A stretch of 55,048 bases of DNA from the NCBI RefSeq assembly GCF_014649815.1, contig NZ_BMTT01000029.1, forward strand, positions 1 to 55,048, given 5' to 3'. This document shows, piece after piece, positions 41,876-50,065 of the stretch. The notes under the pieces are model-generated. The model was given only the letters and a program-made list of their open reading frames with translations. It was not told the origin of the DNA and did no database searches. The translations under genes were made by a program, and so were the position numbers. Source of the stretch: Streptomyces mutabilis (GTDB lineage Bacteria; Actinomycetota; Actinomycetes; Streptomycetales; Streptomycetaceae). The number at the start of each line of letters is the position of its first letter. Positions within the stretch are counted from its first letter, which is position 1.

Positions 41876-42697
41876 TCAGGCGGCGTAGAGGTCGAAGGTC
41901 GAGGTGCGCCGGGGTCCGGCGGCGACGTCCAGCTTGGGGTCGACGGCCAGCATGGCCTGGTGCAGCCGCCGCACCTGCGGCGAGGGTTCCACTCCCAGCT
42001 CCTCTATCAGCCGGGTCCGCAGCCTGCGGTAGACGTCCAGGGCCGCGCCTTGCCGACCGGAGCGGTACAGGGCGACCATGGCCTGCGAGTGCAGTCCCTC
42101 GTGCTGCGGGTAACGGGCTGTCAGTTCGGTGAGCTCCGAGATGAGTTCGGCGTGCCGGCCGAGCCGCAGGTCGGCGTCGATGCGCCACTCGACGGTGCCC
42201 AGCCGGCTCTCCTCCAGCCGCAGCACCTCGATCTCCAGGACCGGCCCGACCCGGACGTCCACGAGTGCGGGCCCGCGCCACAGGCCGAGGGCACGCCGGA
42301 AGCAGTCCGACGCGCCCTCGTCGTCGCCGTTCTCGAAGGCGCAGCGCCCCTCGGCGACCAGGCGTTCGTACTGGTAGGCGTCGACGGACTCGGGCGGGAT
42401 CTGGAGCAGGTAGCCGCCGTGCCGGGTCACGAGCACGTCCTTCGCGGCGCCGGGGACGTCCGGCCCCATCGCGGTGCCCAGGAGCCGGCGCAGCTGGAGG
42501 ATGTACGTCTGCAAGGTGGTGCGCGAGCTTTGCGGGGGCTCGGTCCCCCAGAGTTCCTCCGTCAGCGTGTGGACGGGTACGACCTGCCCCGGCCGGAGCC
42601 CCAGCAGGGAGAGGATCTGGCGCGGCTTGGCCGCGTTCGGGACGATCGCTCCCCCGTTGACTTGGGCGCTCAAGGAGCCCAGCACCTGAATCTCCAT
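41876..42697 (-). CDS. SARP-family transcriptional activator 2
   Basis: A 273-residue SARP: winged helix at residues 1-95 (IQVLGSLSAQVNGGAIVPNAAKPRQILSLLGL, LTEELWGTEPPQSSRTTLQTYILQLRRLLG) and BTAD domain at 105-255 (QYERLVAEGRCAFENGDDEGASDCFRRALGLWRGPAL, YPQHEGLHSQAMVALYRSGRQGAALDVYRRLRTRLIEELGVEPSPQVRRLHQAML). It is distinct from SARP1 by sequence and lacks extra domains. ATG at 42697; a GTG 12 nt upstream is possible. Two SARPs for two PKS sets is suggestive but not proof of separate control. Confidence 0.93.
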   Translation of the reverse strand: MEIQVLGSLSAQVNGGAIVPNAAKPRQILSLLGLRPGQVVPVHTLTEELWGTEPPQSSRTTLQTYILQLRRLLGTAMGPDVPGAAKDVLVTRHGGYLLQIPPESVDAYQYERLVAEGRCAFENGDDEGASDCFRRALGLWRGPALVDVRVGPVLEIEVLRLEESRLGTVEWRIDADLRLGRHAELISELTELTARYPQHEGLHSQAMVALYRSGRQGAALDVYRRLRTRLIEELGVEPSPQVRRLHQAMLAVDPKLDVAAGPRRTSTFDLYAA

Positions 42698-42903
42698 GGA
42701 TACCCCCACGCGTCGCGGCTCATCCTCGGCGGCTCGTGGTGCCGCAGCGAGCACAGTAGCGAAAATGGCGGACGATGCCGGTTTTCCTCCAGCCGTGCTC
42801 GAGGGGATCTCCACGGCGCCCGGACCGGGGTGCCGCGCCGACGGCTTCCGAAGCCACGGAAAGGACGGGGCGTCAGGTGGTCCGGGCCTCTCCGGGCGGC
42901 CCC

Positions 42904-43590
42904 CTACCGCCAGACGTTCCCGGCGGCCGCCTCCGCGTCGACCCTCCGCAGCAGCGCCTCGTCGATCGCCCGCAGCGTGCCGACGATGTGGCGGACGCCG
43001 GTCTTCTCCATCATCTGCCGCTGGTAACCGTGTCCTCCCTCGCCGGGGTGCCCGATGAAGGGCGTTCCCAGTTCCCTCGCGGCCTCCGCCACGCGCGCCA
43101 CGTCGTCGATGAACAGCACCCGGTCGTGGCGGAGCCCGAAGAGCTCGGTGATCTCCCGGATTCCGGGGCGGAAATCGTTGGTGCACACATAGCCGGGATC
43201 GTCGAAGTGATCCGCGACGTCGCCGAGGTGGCGGGTGAAGTGCGCGCGCTCGAGTCCTCCGTAGCAGATCACGCGCACGTTCAGCGACCGCAGTGTCGCC
43301 AGCAGTTCGGTGGCGCCGTCGAGCATGTGCACCGGGTTCTCCCGCACGTACTCCTCCCGCTGGGCGAAGTAGTCCTCCAGTATCTGCTGGGCGGTGCCGC
43401 CCAGGCTGTCCGCGGCCCGCTGGGCCGCGACGAGTTGCGGCTGTGACAGCAGGTCCCGCTCGAAGGCGGACGTATAGGTGCCCCCGCGGGACTCGACGAG
43501 GCGACGCATGACAGGGCTGAAGCTGTCGTTGAGGAGGACGCCGTCTATGTTCACCGCGACCAGGCTCAAGTGCGAAAGGTGGCGAGGCAA
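42904..43590 (-). CDS. HAD-superfamily protein with altered catalytic motif
   Basis: A 228-residue protein with the HAD fold. Motif I reads VAVNIDGVLLNDSF, where the nucleophilic Asp of DxDG is Asn. The cap region is helical (FERDLLSQPQLVAAQRAADSLGG). Motif II is near RVICYGGLE (the usual Thr/Ser is Tyr-Gly). Motif IV is RVLFIDDVARVAEAA, with both acids kept. Loss of the nucleophile suggests it is not a normal phosphatase. TTG at 43590 has GGGAGA 5 nt upstream; a GTG 81 nt further up is the alternative. It lies between SnoaL-like copy 3 and SARP2 on one strand. Its job in the pathway is unknown. Confidence 0.7.
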   Translation of the reverse strand: MPRHLSHLSLVAVNIDGVLLNDSFSPVMRRLVESRGGTYTSAFERDLLSQPQLVAAQRAADSLGGTAQQILEDYFAQREEYVRENPVHMLDGATELLATLRSLNVRVICYGGLERAHFTRHLGDVADHFDDPGYVCTNDFRPGIREITELFGLRHDRVLFIDDVARVAEAARELGTPFIGHPGEGGHGYQRQMMEKTGVRHIVGTLRAIDEALLRRVDAEAAAGNVWR

Positions 43591-43716
43591 GAGGTCTCCC
43601 GGATGAGTCGGTGAGCAGGCCGCCACCGACAGTACTGGCAGCCCGGTGTCCTGCCCCCGGGCCGGGGCCACGAGGCGGGCCGAGCCCGGCGTTCCGGCCG
43701 GGCCGGCGAGAGGCGG

Positions 43717-44124
43717 TCAAGCGCCGTCGACGTCGATGCGGCGGTCCCGGACCAGCAGGCCACGGCCGGGGGCCGCGGCCCGCACCAGGACGTCCGTGCA
43801 GGTGCACACCTGGTGCACCCGTGACCTGCCGCGGGCGTCGGTGGCGTAGACGATCGTGTTCGCCCGCACCCGCAGGAGCCCGCCGGGACGTTCCTCGATG
43901 TCGAACATGCCGGTCATGTGCCGTCGCTGCTCCCCGGCCGCCGCGCCTGCCGCCGTCGCCGCGCGGGCGCCCTCGGTCAGTGCGGCGCGGCCCCGCAAGG
44001 GCTCCGGACGGGTGGAGATCCGGCAGACCGCGTCGTCGGTGAAGGTGGCCGCCCACCCCTCGGCGTCGCCCTCGTCCAGGCGTCGCATCTGCCGGGCGTA
44101 GAAACCCGCCACCTCCGCGTACAT
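43717..44124 (-). CDS. SnoaL-like (NTF2-fold) protein, copy 3
   Basis: A 135-residue, more diverged member of the same group: AEVAGFYARQMRRLDEGDAEGWAATFTDDAVCRI, then the alanine-rich helix TEGARAATAAGAAAGEQR, then HMTGMFDIEERPGGLLRVRANTIVYAT and a C-terminal strand with VHQVCTCTDVLVR. ATG at 44124 follows GGAGAGCCG. It is divergent from the multicopper oxidase gene, sharing a 220-nt promoter region. Unlike copies 1 and 2 it has Cys-rich CTCTD near the end. Reaction unknown. Confidence 0.75.
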   Translation of the reverse strand: MYAEVAGFYARQMRRLDEGDAEGWAATFTDDAVCRISTRPEPLRGRAALTEGARAATAAGAAAGEQRRHMTGMFDIEERPGGLLRVRANTIVYATDARGRSRVHQVCTCTDVLVRAAAPGRGLLVRDRRIDVDGA

Positions 44125-44344
44125 CGGCTCTCCGTTCCGTGGGACCACGCACCGTACGGCGGCGAGCGGTCCGTGCACGACGGCGCTCGCGGCCCGGCCA
44201 GAGTCCGGCACAGCGCACGCGTCCGGGTCGAGCAGCCATCGAGCGCCACCGGGTGCGGATGCGTCCGGGTGCGAGCGAAGCCCGAGTTCCGCCTGCTCAT
44301 CTGCTTGCGTGCATCGAGCCCCGGACGCAGCAGGAGGATCAACC

Positions 44345-45793
44345 ATGGCCACACGTCGCCGGGTGCTCGGGGCAGGGCTGTCCATCGCAGGAGGCGGGCT
44401 GACCGGAGTTTCGCTCCTGCCCGTGCTGAACGCGCGGGGCGCCACCGCGGCGGCCGCCACCCCAGCCGCGGCGGCGCCGCTGTTCGCCGTTGCGATGCCG
44501 CTGGTGCCGGTTCTCGCGCCGGTGTCCACCGCCGGCGGGGCGGACGTCTACGAGATGACCATGCGCACCGTGACCAAGGAGATCCTCCCCGGTCTCCACA
44601 CGGAACTGCGCACCTACAACGGCCAGTTCCCCGGCCCCACCATCAAGGCCCGCCGCAACCGGCCCGTCGTCGTCCGCCAGCGCAACGAACTGGACGTGCA
44701 CACCTCGGTGCACCTGCACGGCGCCGCCCTGCCACCGAGTGAGGACGGCGCCCCCATGGACGTCATCGCTCCCGGTGCCGAACGCCGGTACAGGTACCCC
44801 AACAGGCAGCCGCACGCCTCGCTCTGGTACCACGACCACGCCCACCACGTGGAGTCCGAGAACGTCTACCGCGGACTGCACGGCAGCTACCTGCTCACCG
44901 ACGAGGAGGAAGAGGCGCTGCCGCTGCCCAAGGGCGAGTACGACGTCCTGATCGCGATCCGTGACGCGCACTTCGACACCGCCGACGGCACGCTGCTGTA
45001 CCGGATGGGCGACCGGGCCCGCACCACTCTCCTGGTGAACGGGGCGCCGTACCCGTACTTCGAGGTCGCCTCCCGCTCCTACCGGCTGCGTTTCGCGAAC
45101 CACTCCAACCAGCGGTTCCTCGAGCTGCGCCTGGCGGACGACGGCGACATGGTGCAGATCGCCTCCGACGGCGGGCTGCTGCCACGCCCGCACACCACCA
45201 AGGCGATCCATCTGAGTCCCGGTGAACGGGCCGACGTGGTCATCGACTTCTCGCGCTATCCCGTCGGCACCCGGCTCGTTCTGAAGAACACCGGTCTGGG
45301 GGCGGTCGAGGACGTCAGCCAGGTGATGCGTTTCGACGTGGTGCGCACCGCCGAGGACGACAGCTCGGTGCCGAGGGTCCTGCGCAGCCTGCCGCGGCTG
45401 CCCGTGCCCACCGCAGAGCGCACCGTCGTGCTGCGCATGGACGAGGACGGCCGGGCGCACCCGAAGGCGTACATCGACGAGAAGCTGTACGACCCCGCAC
45501 GCGTCGACATCCGCATACGCCCCGGCGCCAGCGAGATCTGGACGGTCACCAGCGCCAACACCAAGGCACCGCACAATTTCCACATGCACCTGGTGCAGTT
45601 CCGGGTCCTTCAGCGGAACGGGGCCGCGCCCGGACCCGAGGAGTCGGGCCTGAAGGACACGGTGCGGTTGCTGTCCGGCGAGACGGTCACCCTGCAGGCC
45701 ACTTTCGACACCTACCGGGGCACGTACGTCTACCACTGCCACATGCTGGATCACTCCGCCATGGGCATGATGGCGACGATGAAGATCGGCTGA
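44345..45793 (+). CDS. Tat-exported multicopper oxidase (laccase / CotA-like)
   Basis: Oxidises phenols or quinols with four copper ions and O2. The 482-residue protein starts TRRRVLGAGLSIAGGGLTG, a twin-arginine signal, so it is exported folded. Copper ligands are visible in all four motifs: SVHLHGAALPP, WYHDHAHHVES, HNFHMHLVQF and VYHCHMLDHSAMGM. The axial ligand position ends with Met. The relatives CotA and phenoxazinone synthase couple or dimerise aromatic substrates. ATG at 44345 follows AGGAGGATCAACC. In this context it may oxidise the hydroquinone or couple two aromatic units outside the membrane. Confidence 0.93.
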   Translation: MATRRRVLGAGLSIAGGGLTGVSLLPVLNARGATAAAATPAAAAPLFAVAMPLVPVLAPVSTAGGADVYEMTMRTVTKEILPGLHTELRTYNGQFPGPTIKARRNRPVVVRQRNELDVHTSVHLHGAALPPSEDGAPMDVIAPGAERRYRYPNRQPHASLWYHDHAHHVESENVYRGLHGSYLLTDEEEEALPLPKGEYDVLIAIRDAHFDTADGTLLYRMGDRARTTLLVNGAPYPYFEVASRSYRLRFANHSNQRFLELRLADDGDMVQIASDGGLLPRPHTTKAIHLSPGERADVVIDFSRYPVGTRLVLKNTGLGAVEDVSQVMRFDVVRTAEDDSSVPRVLRSLPRLPVPTAERTVVLRMDEDGRAHPKAYIDEKLYDPARVDIRIRPGASEIWTVTSANTKAPHNFHMHLVQFRVLQRNGAAPGPEESGLKDTVRLLSGETVTLQATFDTYRGTYVYHCHMLDHSAMGMMATMKIG

Positions 45794-45915
45794 GGATCCG
45801 CCGCCCACTTCCGACCATGGCGCTGGTTTTCACCGGTGGCGACGAGGAGAAGAAACGCGCCCATTTCGCCTCTCGGGACGGGCCCGGGCCGCGAGCCTGA
45901 GGCGGAGTGGGTATG

Positions 45916-45942
45916 TAAGGTACCCTCTAGACGGTTTCTTTT
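45916..45942. promoter_or_regulatory. Imperfect ARE-type operator before the first TetR gene
   Basis: GTACC (45920-45924), 8 nt, GGTTT (45933-45937), inside AAGGTACC...ACGGTTTCTTTT. The right half fits the ARE consensus well, the left half partly. It is 52-78 nt upstream of the TetR start, the usual place for autoregulation. Confidence 0.5.
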
Positions 45943-45993
45943 CGCTCGTCCGTCGCCTGCCGGACACGGGCACTGAGCACAAGGGATGGTCTC

Positions 45994-46674
45994 GTGGCGC
46001 GACAAGCACGTGCAGTCCGAACCCGCCGCGCCGTGCTGGAAGCGGCGGCGAAGGTGTTCGCCGAGTACGGCTACTCGGCGGCCACCGTCTCGGACATCCT
46101 CAAGGTCGCCGGCGTGACGAAGGGCGCACTGTACTTTCACTTCGATTCCAAGGAAGCCCTCGCGCGAGGGGTCATTGAATCGCAGGTTGAGCAGCCCCTG
46201 CCGGCTCAGGAGCTCAAGCTCCAGGAGTGGGTGGATCAGGGCATGCTGCTGGCGTACCAACTGCCGCGAGATCCGGTGGTGCACGCCGGCGCCGTACTCT
46301 CCTCGGACCCTCTGGGCAGGGAGCATTACGGCAGCGCCTGGCCCATCCTGATAGAGCGCTCCACGCAGACGCTCGCCCTGGCCAAGGAACGCGGGGAGAT
46401 CCTCCCCCACGTCGCACCGCGGGAGACCGCCGAGTTCATCACCAGCGCCTTCCACGGCGTCCAGCTCTTCTCCCAGCTCGAGTCCGGCCTGGCGGACGTC
46501 GAGCGCCGGGTCGCCGTGCTGTACGGGCATGTGCTGCCCACGATCGCACTGCCCGCCGTGCTGGCGCGGCTGGACGTCGCCGCCGACCGCGGTGCGCGGC
46601 TGTACGCGCAGATGGAGGCCGTGGCGGAAGCGGAGTACGCGGAGCGGCCGACGCCCGTGGGAACTGCCGACTGA
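45994..46674 (+). CDS. TetR regulator, gamma-butyrolactone receptor homologue 1 (ScbR/JadR2-like)
   Basis: A 226-residue repressor. The DNA-binding helix-turn-helix is QARAVRTRRAVLEAAAKVFAEYGYSAATVSDILKVAGVTKGALYFHFDSKEALARGVIESQ, strongly typical of the ArpA/ScbR group (GVTKGALYFHF). The ligand domain has WVDQGMLLAYQLPRDPVVHAGAVLSSD and ITSAFHGVQLFSQLESG. Whether it is a true receptor or a pseudo-receptor binding antibiotics cannot be told from the sequence by eye. GTG at 45994, preceded by AAGGGATGGTCTC. An ARE-like site precedes it. Confidence 0.9.
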   Translation: MARQARAVRTRRAVLEAAAKVFAEYGYSAATVSDILKVAGVTKGALYFHFDSKEALARGVIESQVEQPLPAQELKLQEWVDQGMLLAYQLPRDPVVHAGAVLSSDPLGREHYGSAWPILIERSTQTLALAKERGEILPHVAPRETAEFITSAFHGVQLFSQLESGLADVERRVAVLYGHVLPTIALPAVLARLDVAADRGARLYAQMEAVAEAEYAERPTPVGTAD

Positions 46675-46687
46675 CCCACGGGCAGGA

Positions 46688-46707
46688 CCGCGGGTTCCCG
46701 CCCGCGG
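46688..46707. terminator. Short hairpin between convergent TetR and SDR genes
   Basis: CCGCGGG (46688-46694), loop TTCCCG, CCCGCGG (46701-46707). It lies 13 nt past both stop codons (46674 plus, 46720 minus) and may end both transcripts. Confidence 0.55.
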
Positions 46708-46719
46708 GCCGGCCGGCTC

Positions 46720-47487
46720 TCACCAGGTGGTGCGCCCGCCGTCCACGGGCAGGGTGGCTCCGGTGACGAACGAGGCGCGTTCGCTGCACAGCCAGGCGGC
46801 CGCCTCGGCGACTTCCTCCGGTTCGGCCATGCGGTTCTGCGGCGCGGACGCCATGCTCTTCGCCTGCTGCCCGGGGACCTGGGCGAACCAGTCCTCGACC
46901 ATCTCCGACCGGGTCAGGCCCGGGGCTATCGCGTTGACCCGGACGCCGTCGGCCGCGCACTCGACGGCGGCCGCCTTGGTCAAGCCGATCACGGCGTGCT
47001 TGGCCGCGATGTAGGGGGCCGGTACGGAGGGGGCCACCAGGCCGGCCACGCTGCTCGTGTTCACGATCGAGCCGCCGTGTGCGGTCATCGCCCTGATCTC
47101 GTGGCGCAGGCAGTTCCACACACCCCGCACATTGGTGTCCATGACCAGGTCGTACGCCGCGTCCTCGAGGAGGTGCAGCGGGGCCACGTCTCCCCCGGCA
47201 CCCGCGTTGTTGAACGCCACGTCGAGGCGTCCGTACGTCTGGACCGCGTGAGAGACGGCCCGTTCCACATCGGCCGAGATCTGGACGTCGCCCGCGCAGT
47301 GCGAGGCCTGCGCGCCGCCCGCGCGCAGTTCGGCGGAGAGTTCCGCGAGGCGGTCCTCCCGCCGGGCGACCAGCACCACCCGCGCCCCTTCGCGTGCGAA
47401 CACCCGGGCAGCGGCGGCACCGATGCCGCTGCTTGCGCCGGTGATCAGGGCGACCTTCCCCTCGAGCGAACCCGGTCCCTGCGTCAT
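46720..47487 (-). CDS. Short-chain dehydrogenase/reductase (FabG-like)
   Basis: A 255-residue classical SDR: KVALITGASSGIGAAAARVFAREG, AFNNAGAGGDVAPLHLL, NTSSVAGLVAPSVPAPYIAAKHAVIGL (Ser and YxxxK), IAPGLTRSEMVEDWF and the terminal ASFVTGATLPVDGGRTTW. ATG at 47487 has no strong ribosome site (GGGGGATCACGCGCA upstream). It is next to two TetR genes. Proteins of this class beside butyrolactone receptors sometimes take part in signal synthesis (e.g. JadW2- or BarS1-like reductases), which is a reasonable guess here; no AfsA homologue is in the window. Confidence 0.82.
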   Translation of the reverse strand: MTQGPGSLEGKVALITGASSGIGAAAARVFAREGARVVLVARREDRLAELSAELRAGGAQASHCAGDVQISADVERAVSHAVQTYGRLDVAFNNAGAGGDVAPLHLLEDAAYDLVMDTNVRGVWNCLRHEIRAMTAHGGSIVNTSSVAGLVAPSVPAPYIAAKHAVIGLTKAAAVECAADGVRVNAIAPGLTRSEMVEDWFAQVPGQQAKSMASAPQNRMAEPEEVAEAAAWLCSERASFVTGATLPVDGGRTTW

Positions 47488-47645
47488 TGCGCGTGATCCC
47501 CCCTGTGTCCGGCGTCGTGTCGCGGCGGCGTACTCCGCCTCGGGCACCCGTCTCGGCGCTGCCCCGGTCCGCAGCGTAGTGCCCGTGTTCGGCGTCCGAA
47601 GAGAGATTCACGACGGAGACAGCCGTTCGTCACCGAGGGGGCCGG

Positions 47646-48299
47646 TCACGTCGCCGGGCCCCGGGCTAGGCATCCGTCGGGTGCCGACGCGGTGCCGCCC
47701 TGTTCGAGGCCGACCGCCGTTCGCGGGGGAGTCGCCGAGGGCAGCAGCAGCCTCCAGAAGCCGGTGAGCCTCTGGCCGTTGAGCCACTCCCTGTCCGAGC
47801 GGCTCAGCATCGCGAGGCCGAGCGTCGCGGCCACCACGGCGTTCACGACGTCCTCCGGCGAGGTCTCGGGCGCGAGCGACTTCTCCCGCCCGGCCCGGGT
47901 CACGAGGCGGTCCACGTGGTTCTGCCACTGTCGGCACAGGTCGACACCGGGGTGCCGTGCCCCGTCGCAGCTCAGCAGGAACCCGGCCCGCACCACCACG
48001 TCCCAGAGCAGCAGTTCACCCACGCGGTGCGAGAGATCGGTCAGTTCCTGCAACGCGCTCAGCCCTGCCGTCGGCAAACTCTCCACGGCGTGGCGCAAGG
48101 TCCGGGCAGCGGCGCTCTCGACGGCACCGGCCAGGTCCGCCTTGGTGTCGAAGTGAAAGTGCAGGGCGCCACGACTGACCCCGGCGCCCGAACTGATGTC
48201 GCTCAGGCTGGCCTTCTCATAGCCGTACCGCTCGAACTGCTGGGCCGCCGAGCGGATGAGTGCACGTTGGGTACGGGCGGCCCGATCCTGTTGGCTCAC
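47646..48299 (-). CDS. TetR regulator, gamma-butyrolactone receptor homologue 2
   Basis: A 217-residue TetR protein: QDRAARTQRALIRSAAQQFERYGYEKASLSDISSGAGVSRGALHFHFDTKADLAGAVESA in the DNA-binding part, then LTDLSHRVGELLLWDVVVRAGFLLSCDG and VNAVVAATLGLAMLSRSDREW. The FHFDTKADLA phrase and the WDVVVRAGFLL helix recall the receptor family, but it is further from ScbR than the first. GTG at 48299 is chosen by start of similarity; the preceding GGGAGAGCAAACA gives a ribosome site. A perfect ARE dyad lies 41 nt upstream, so autoregulation is likely. Confidence 0.87.
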   Translation of the reverse strand: MSQQDRAARTQRALIRSAAQQFERYGYEKASLSDISSGAGVSRGALHFHFDTKADLAGAVESAAARTLRHAVESLPTAGLSALQELTDLSHRVGELLLWDVVVRAGFLLSCDGARHPGVDLCRQWQNHVDRLVTRAGREKSLAPETSPEDVVNAVVAATLGLAMLSRSDREWLNGQRLTGFWRLLLPSATPPRTAVGLEQGGTASAPDGCLARGPAT

Positions 48300-48339
48300 T
48301 GTTTGCTCTCCCGCTGACAGAGGGTCTCCAAGAGAACTA

Positions 48340-48361
48340 TAAAACCAACTCGCCGGTTTTA
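48340..48361. promoter_or_regulatory. Perfect ARE-type operator before the second TetR gene
   Basis: TAAAACC (48340-48346), 8 nt, GGTTTTA (48355-48361). It is a 7-bp perfect dyad with the same AACC-N8-GGTT layout as the site at 39764 and lies 41 nt upstream of the GTG start of the TetR gene. Confidence 0.75.
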
Positions 48362-48897
48362 AAGTCAGGATTAGGACGATCCGATGCGACACACCGGCCC
48401 AGTGGAGGCCTCGGCCTCGACGGCGATGCCGGGCTCTCGGAAAGCAAAACAGGCAAAGCGGTATGCTCTCAGAGCCCCTCTGCGGAACACAACTCGCCGG
48501 GACTGGGGCGGACAACGCTTCACGGGAACCCGAAACGTGCCGCCCGCAAGGACGTCGATGCCGCTAGAGCGGTGACCGCAGGCCGGTTGGAGGCGGGTTC
48601 GAGCCCTGCTGCAGCCTGTCTCGGCAGCGGCATGAAGGGGCCGTATCGCTCTCCGGAGAGCGAGGAACTGGGTGACAGAAAAACCGGCTGCACGGTACTG
48701 TCGGGGCTGGTTCTACGCCACGTGGACTCCGGCGACGGAGCGCAGGTACCCAGCCACCACTGAGCGATCCCCTCTCGTCCGTCCTCGCGCGGCGGACCGG
48801 TCATGAGGGCTCAAGGCGGCCGACACCGCTCAGGGACACGTATCCGGAAGACCTTCCACGTGTGCGCCACCACAGGAGTGCTGTCAGGAGGGGCAAG
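48362..48897. other. 536-nt intergenic region, no gene; contains a tRNA T-arm-like motif
   Basis: Between TetR 2 (minus) and the StrR/ParB-like gene (plus). No frame looks coding. At 48593-48609 GCGGG-TTCGAGC-CCTGC forms a 5-bp stem with a 7-nt loop, exactly a tRNA T-arm with a good B-box. However, no matching acceptor, D-arm or anticodon arm is found upstream, so it is not an intact tRNA. Nothing else stands out. Confidence 0.5.
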
Positions 48898-49944
48898 TTG
48901 TCTCTGGCCGACGAGTTGACGTACCCGACTGCCGACATCGAGGAGATCGAGTCCTCGGCCGTCCGGATCGAATCACTGCCGCTCACACGCGTACGGATCG
49001 ACTCGCTCGTCCTGTCGGACTCGCCCCGCCTGGACGCTGAGGACCCCCATCACGTTCGCATGCTCGCCGAGGCAGGAGATCGTCTGCCCCCCATCACCGT
49101 GCACCGGCCCACCCTGCGCGTCATCGACGGCGCACACCGGGTCCGTGCCGCCCTGCTGAACGGACGTACCGAGATCGAGGCCAGGCTGCTGGACTGCGAT
49201 CCGACCGACGCCTTCGTCTTGTCGGTCAGGGCCAACGTCACTCACGGTCTGCCGCTCTCCCGCGCCGACAGGGCATCCGCGGCGGCTCGTATCATCCTGA
49301 GTCACCCGGACTGGTCGGACAGCGCGGTCGCCACCGCTACCGGGATCTCCGACAAGACCGTCTCCCGTATCCGCGCGCAGTCATCGGCCGGGGGCGTCGC
49401 ACAGTCCACCATGCGGATCGGCCGGGACGGCCGGGTGCGCCCCGTCGACAGTACGCAGCGCCGCCGCCACGCGGCCGCGATCTTCCATCAGCAGCCCGAC
49501 GCCGGTCTGCGCGAGGTCGCCCGTGCCACCGGGCTCTCCCCCGCCACGGTGCGTGACGTACGCGAACGCATCAACCGCGGTGAGGACCCCGTCCCGGGCC
49601 GCTACCGCACGGCACAGCAGGACAGACGCGCCGAGGCCGGCCCCGTCGCCACCGCGCCGGCCCGGCAGCGGCCGCCCGCCTCCGGGCGAGCGGCACGCGG
49701 TCCGGTCGTGGTGGACCGGCAGAAGCTGCTCGTCAAGCTCAGCGAGGACCCCTCGCTGCGGCACACCGAAGCCGGCCGGCGCGCCCTGCGCTGGCTGCAC
49801 CACTACTGCGTCGACGGCGACAGCATCGAGACTCTCGGCCGCGGACTGCCCCCGCACTGGGCGCCCGAGGTCGCCGACCTCGCCCGCAGTTGCGCGGCGA
49901 CCTGGAGCGAGCTGGCCGCCCACCTGCAGCAGCGCGCCGAGTAA
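48898..49944 (+). CDS. StrR/ParB-like transcriptional regulator
   Basis: A 348-residue protein with a ParB/Srx-like N-terminal domain (VRIDSLVLSDSPRL, LPPITVHRPTLRVIDGAHRVRAALLNGRTEIEARLLDC). It is followed by a helix-turn-helix (LSRADRASAAARIILSHPDWSDSAVATATGISDKTVSRIRAQ), a second one (AAIFHQQPDAGLREVARATGLSPATVRDVRERINRG) and a C-terminal helical part. This layout is that of StrR- and NovG-type pathway activators, not of chromosome partitioning ParB. TTG at 48898 is preferred because AGGAGGGG lies 5 nt upstream; a GTG at 48862 is possible. It stands just before the Ebo-like operon and may control either system. Confidence 0.85.
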   Translation: MSLADELTYPTADIEEIESSAVRIESLPLTRVRIDSLVLSDSPRLDAEDPHHVRMLAEAGDRLPPITVHRPTLRVIDGAHRVRAALLNGRTEIEARLLDCDPTDAFVLSVRANVTHGLPLSRADRASAAARIILSHPDWSDSAVATATGISDKTVSRIRAQSSAGGVAQSTMRIGRDGRVRPVDSTQRRRHAAAIFHQQPDAGLREVARATGLSPATVRDVRERINRGEDPVPGRYRTAQQDRRAEAGPVATAPARQRPPASGRAARGPVVVDRQKLLVKLSEDPSLRHTEAGRRALRWLHHYCVDGDSIETLGRGLPPHWAPEVADLARSCAATWSELAAHLQQRAE

Positions 49945-50065
49945 CGCCCCTGGGGGCCCGCGCACACGGCCGGGAGACGGTGCCGAGGACCGGCCGGTTC
50001 CCGCCGGGCGCCGCGCTCCAGGTACCCCGCTCGTCCAGCAACCGAAGCATTCCAGGAGGCCTTCC

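Noticed and set aside
42758-42785. ARE-like site upstream of SARP2 (GAAAATGGC...GCCGGTTTTC)
   Set aside because: Only the right half fits; at the 8-nt spacing the left half reads GGCGG instead of AAACC.
45843-45910. Terminator after the multicopper oxidase gene (CGCCTC ... GAGGCG)
   Set aside because: Only about six interrupted pairs around a long GC-rich loop; too weak to list as a feature.
48520-48620. Intact tRNA gene around the T-arm motif
   Set aside because: No acceptor stem, D-arm or anticodon arm of proper spacing can be drawn upstream of the T-arm.
48898-49944. Plasmid or chromosome partition parB, implying a replicon or integrated plasmid
   Set aside because: No parA partner or parS sites are seen. 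The domain order fits StrR/NovG-type pathway regulators.
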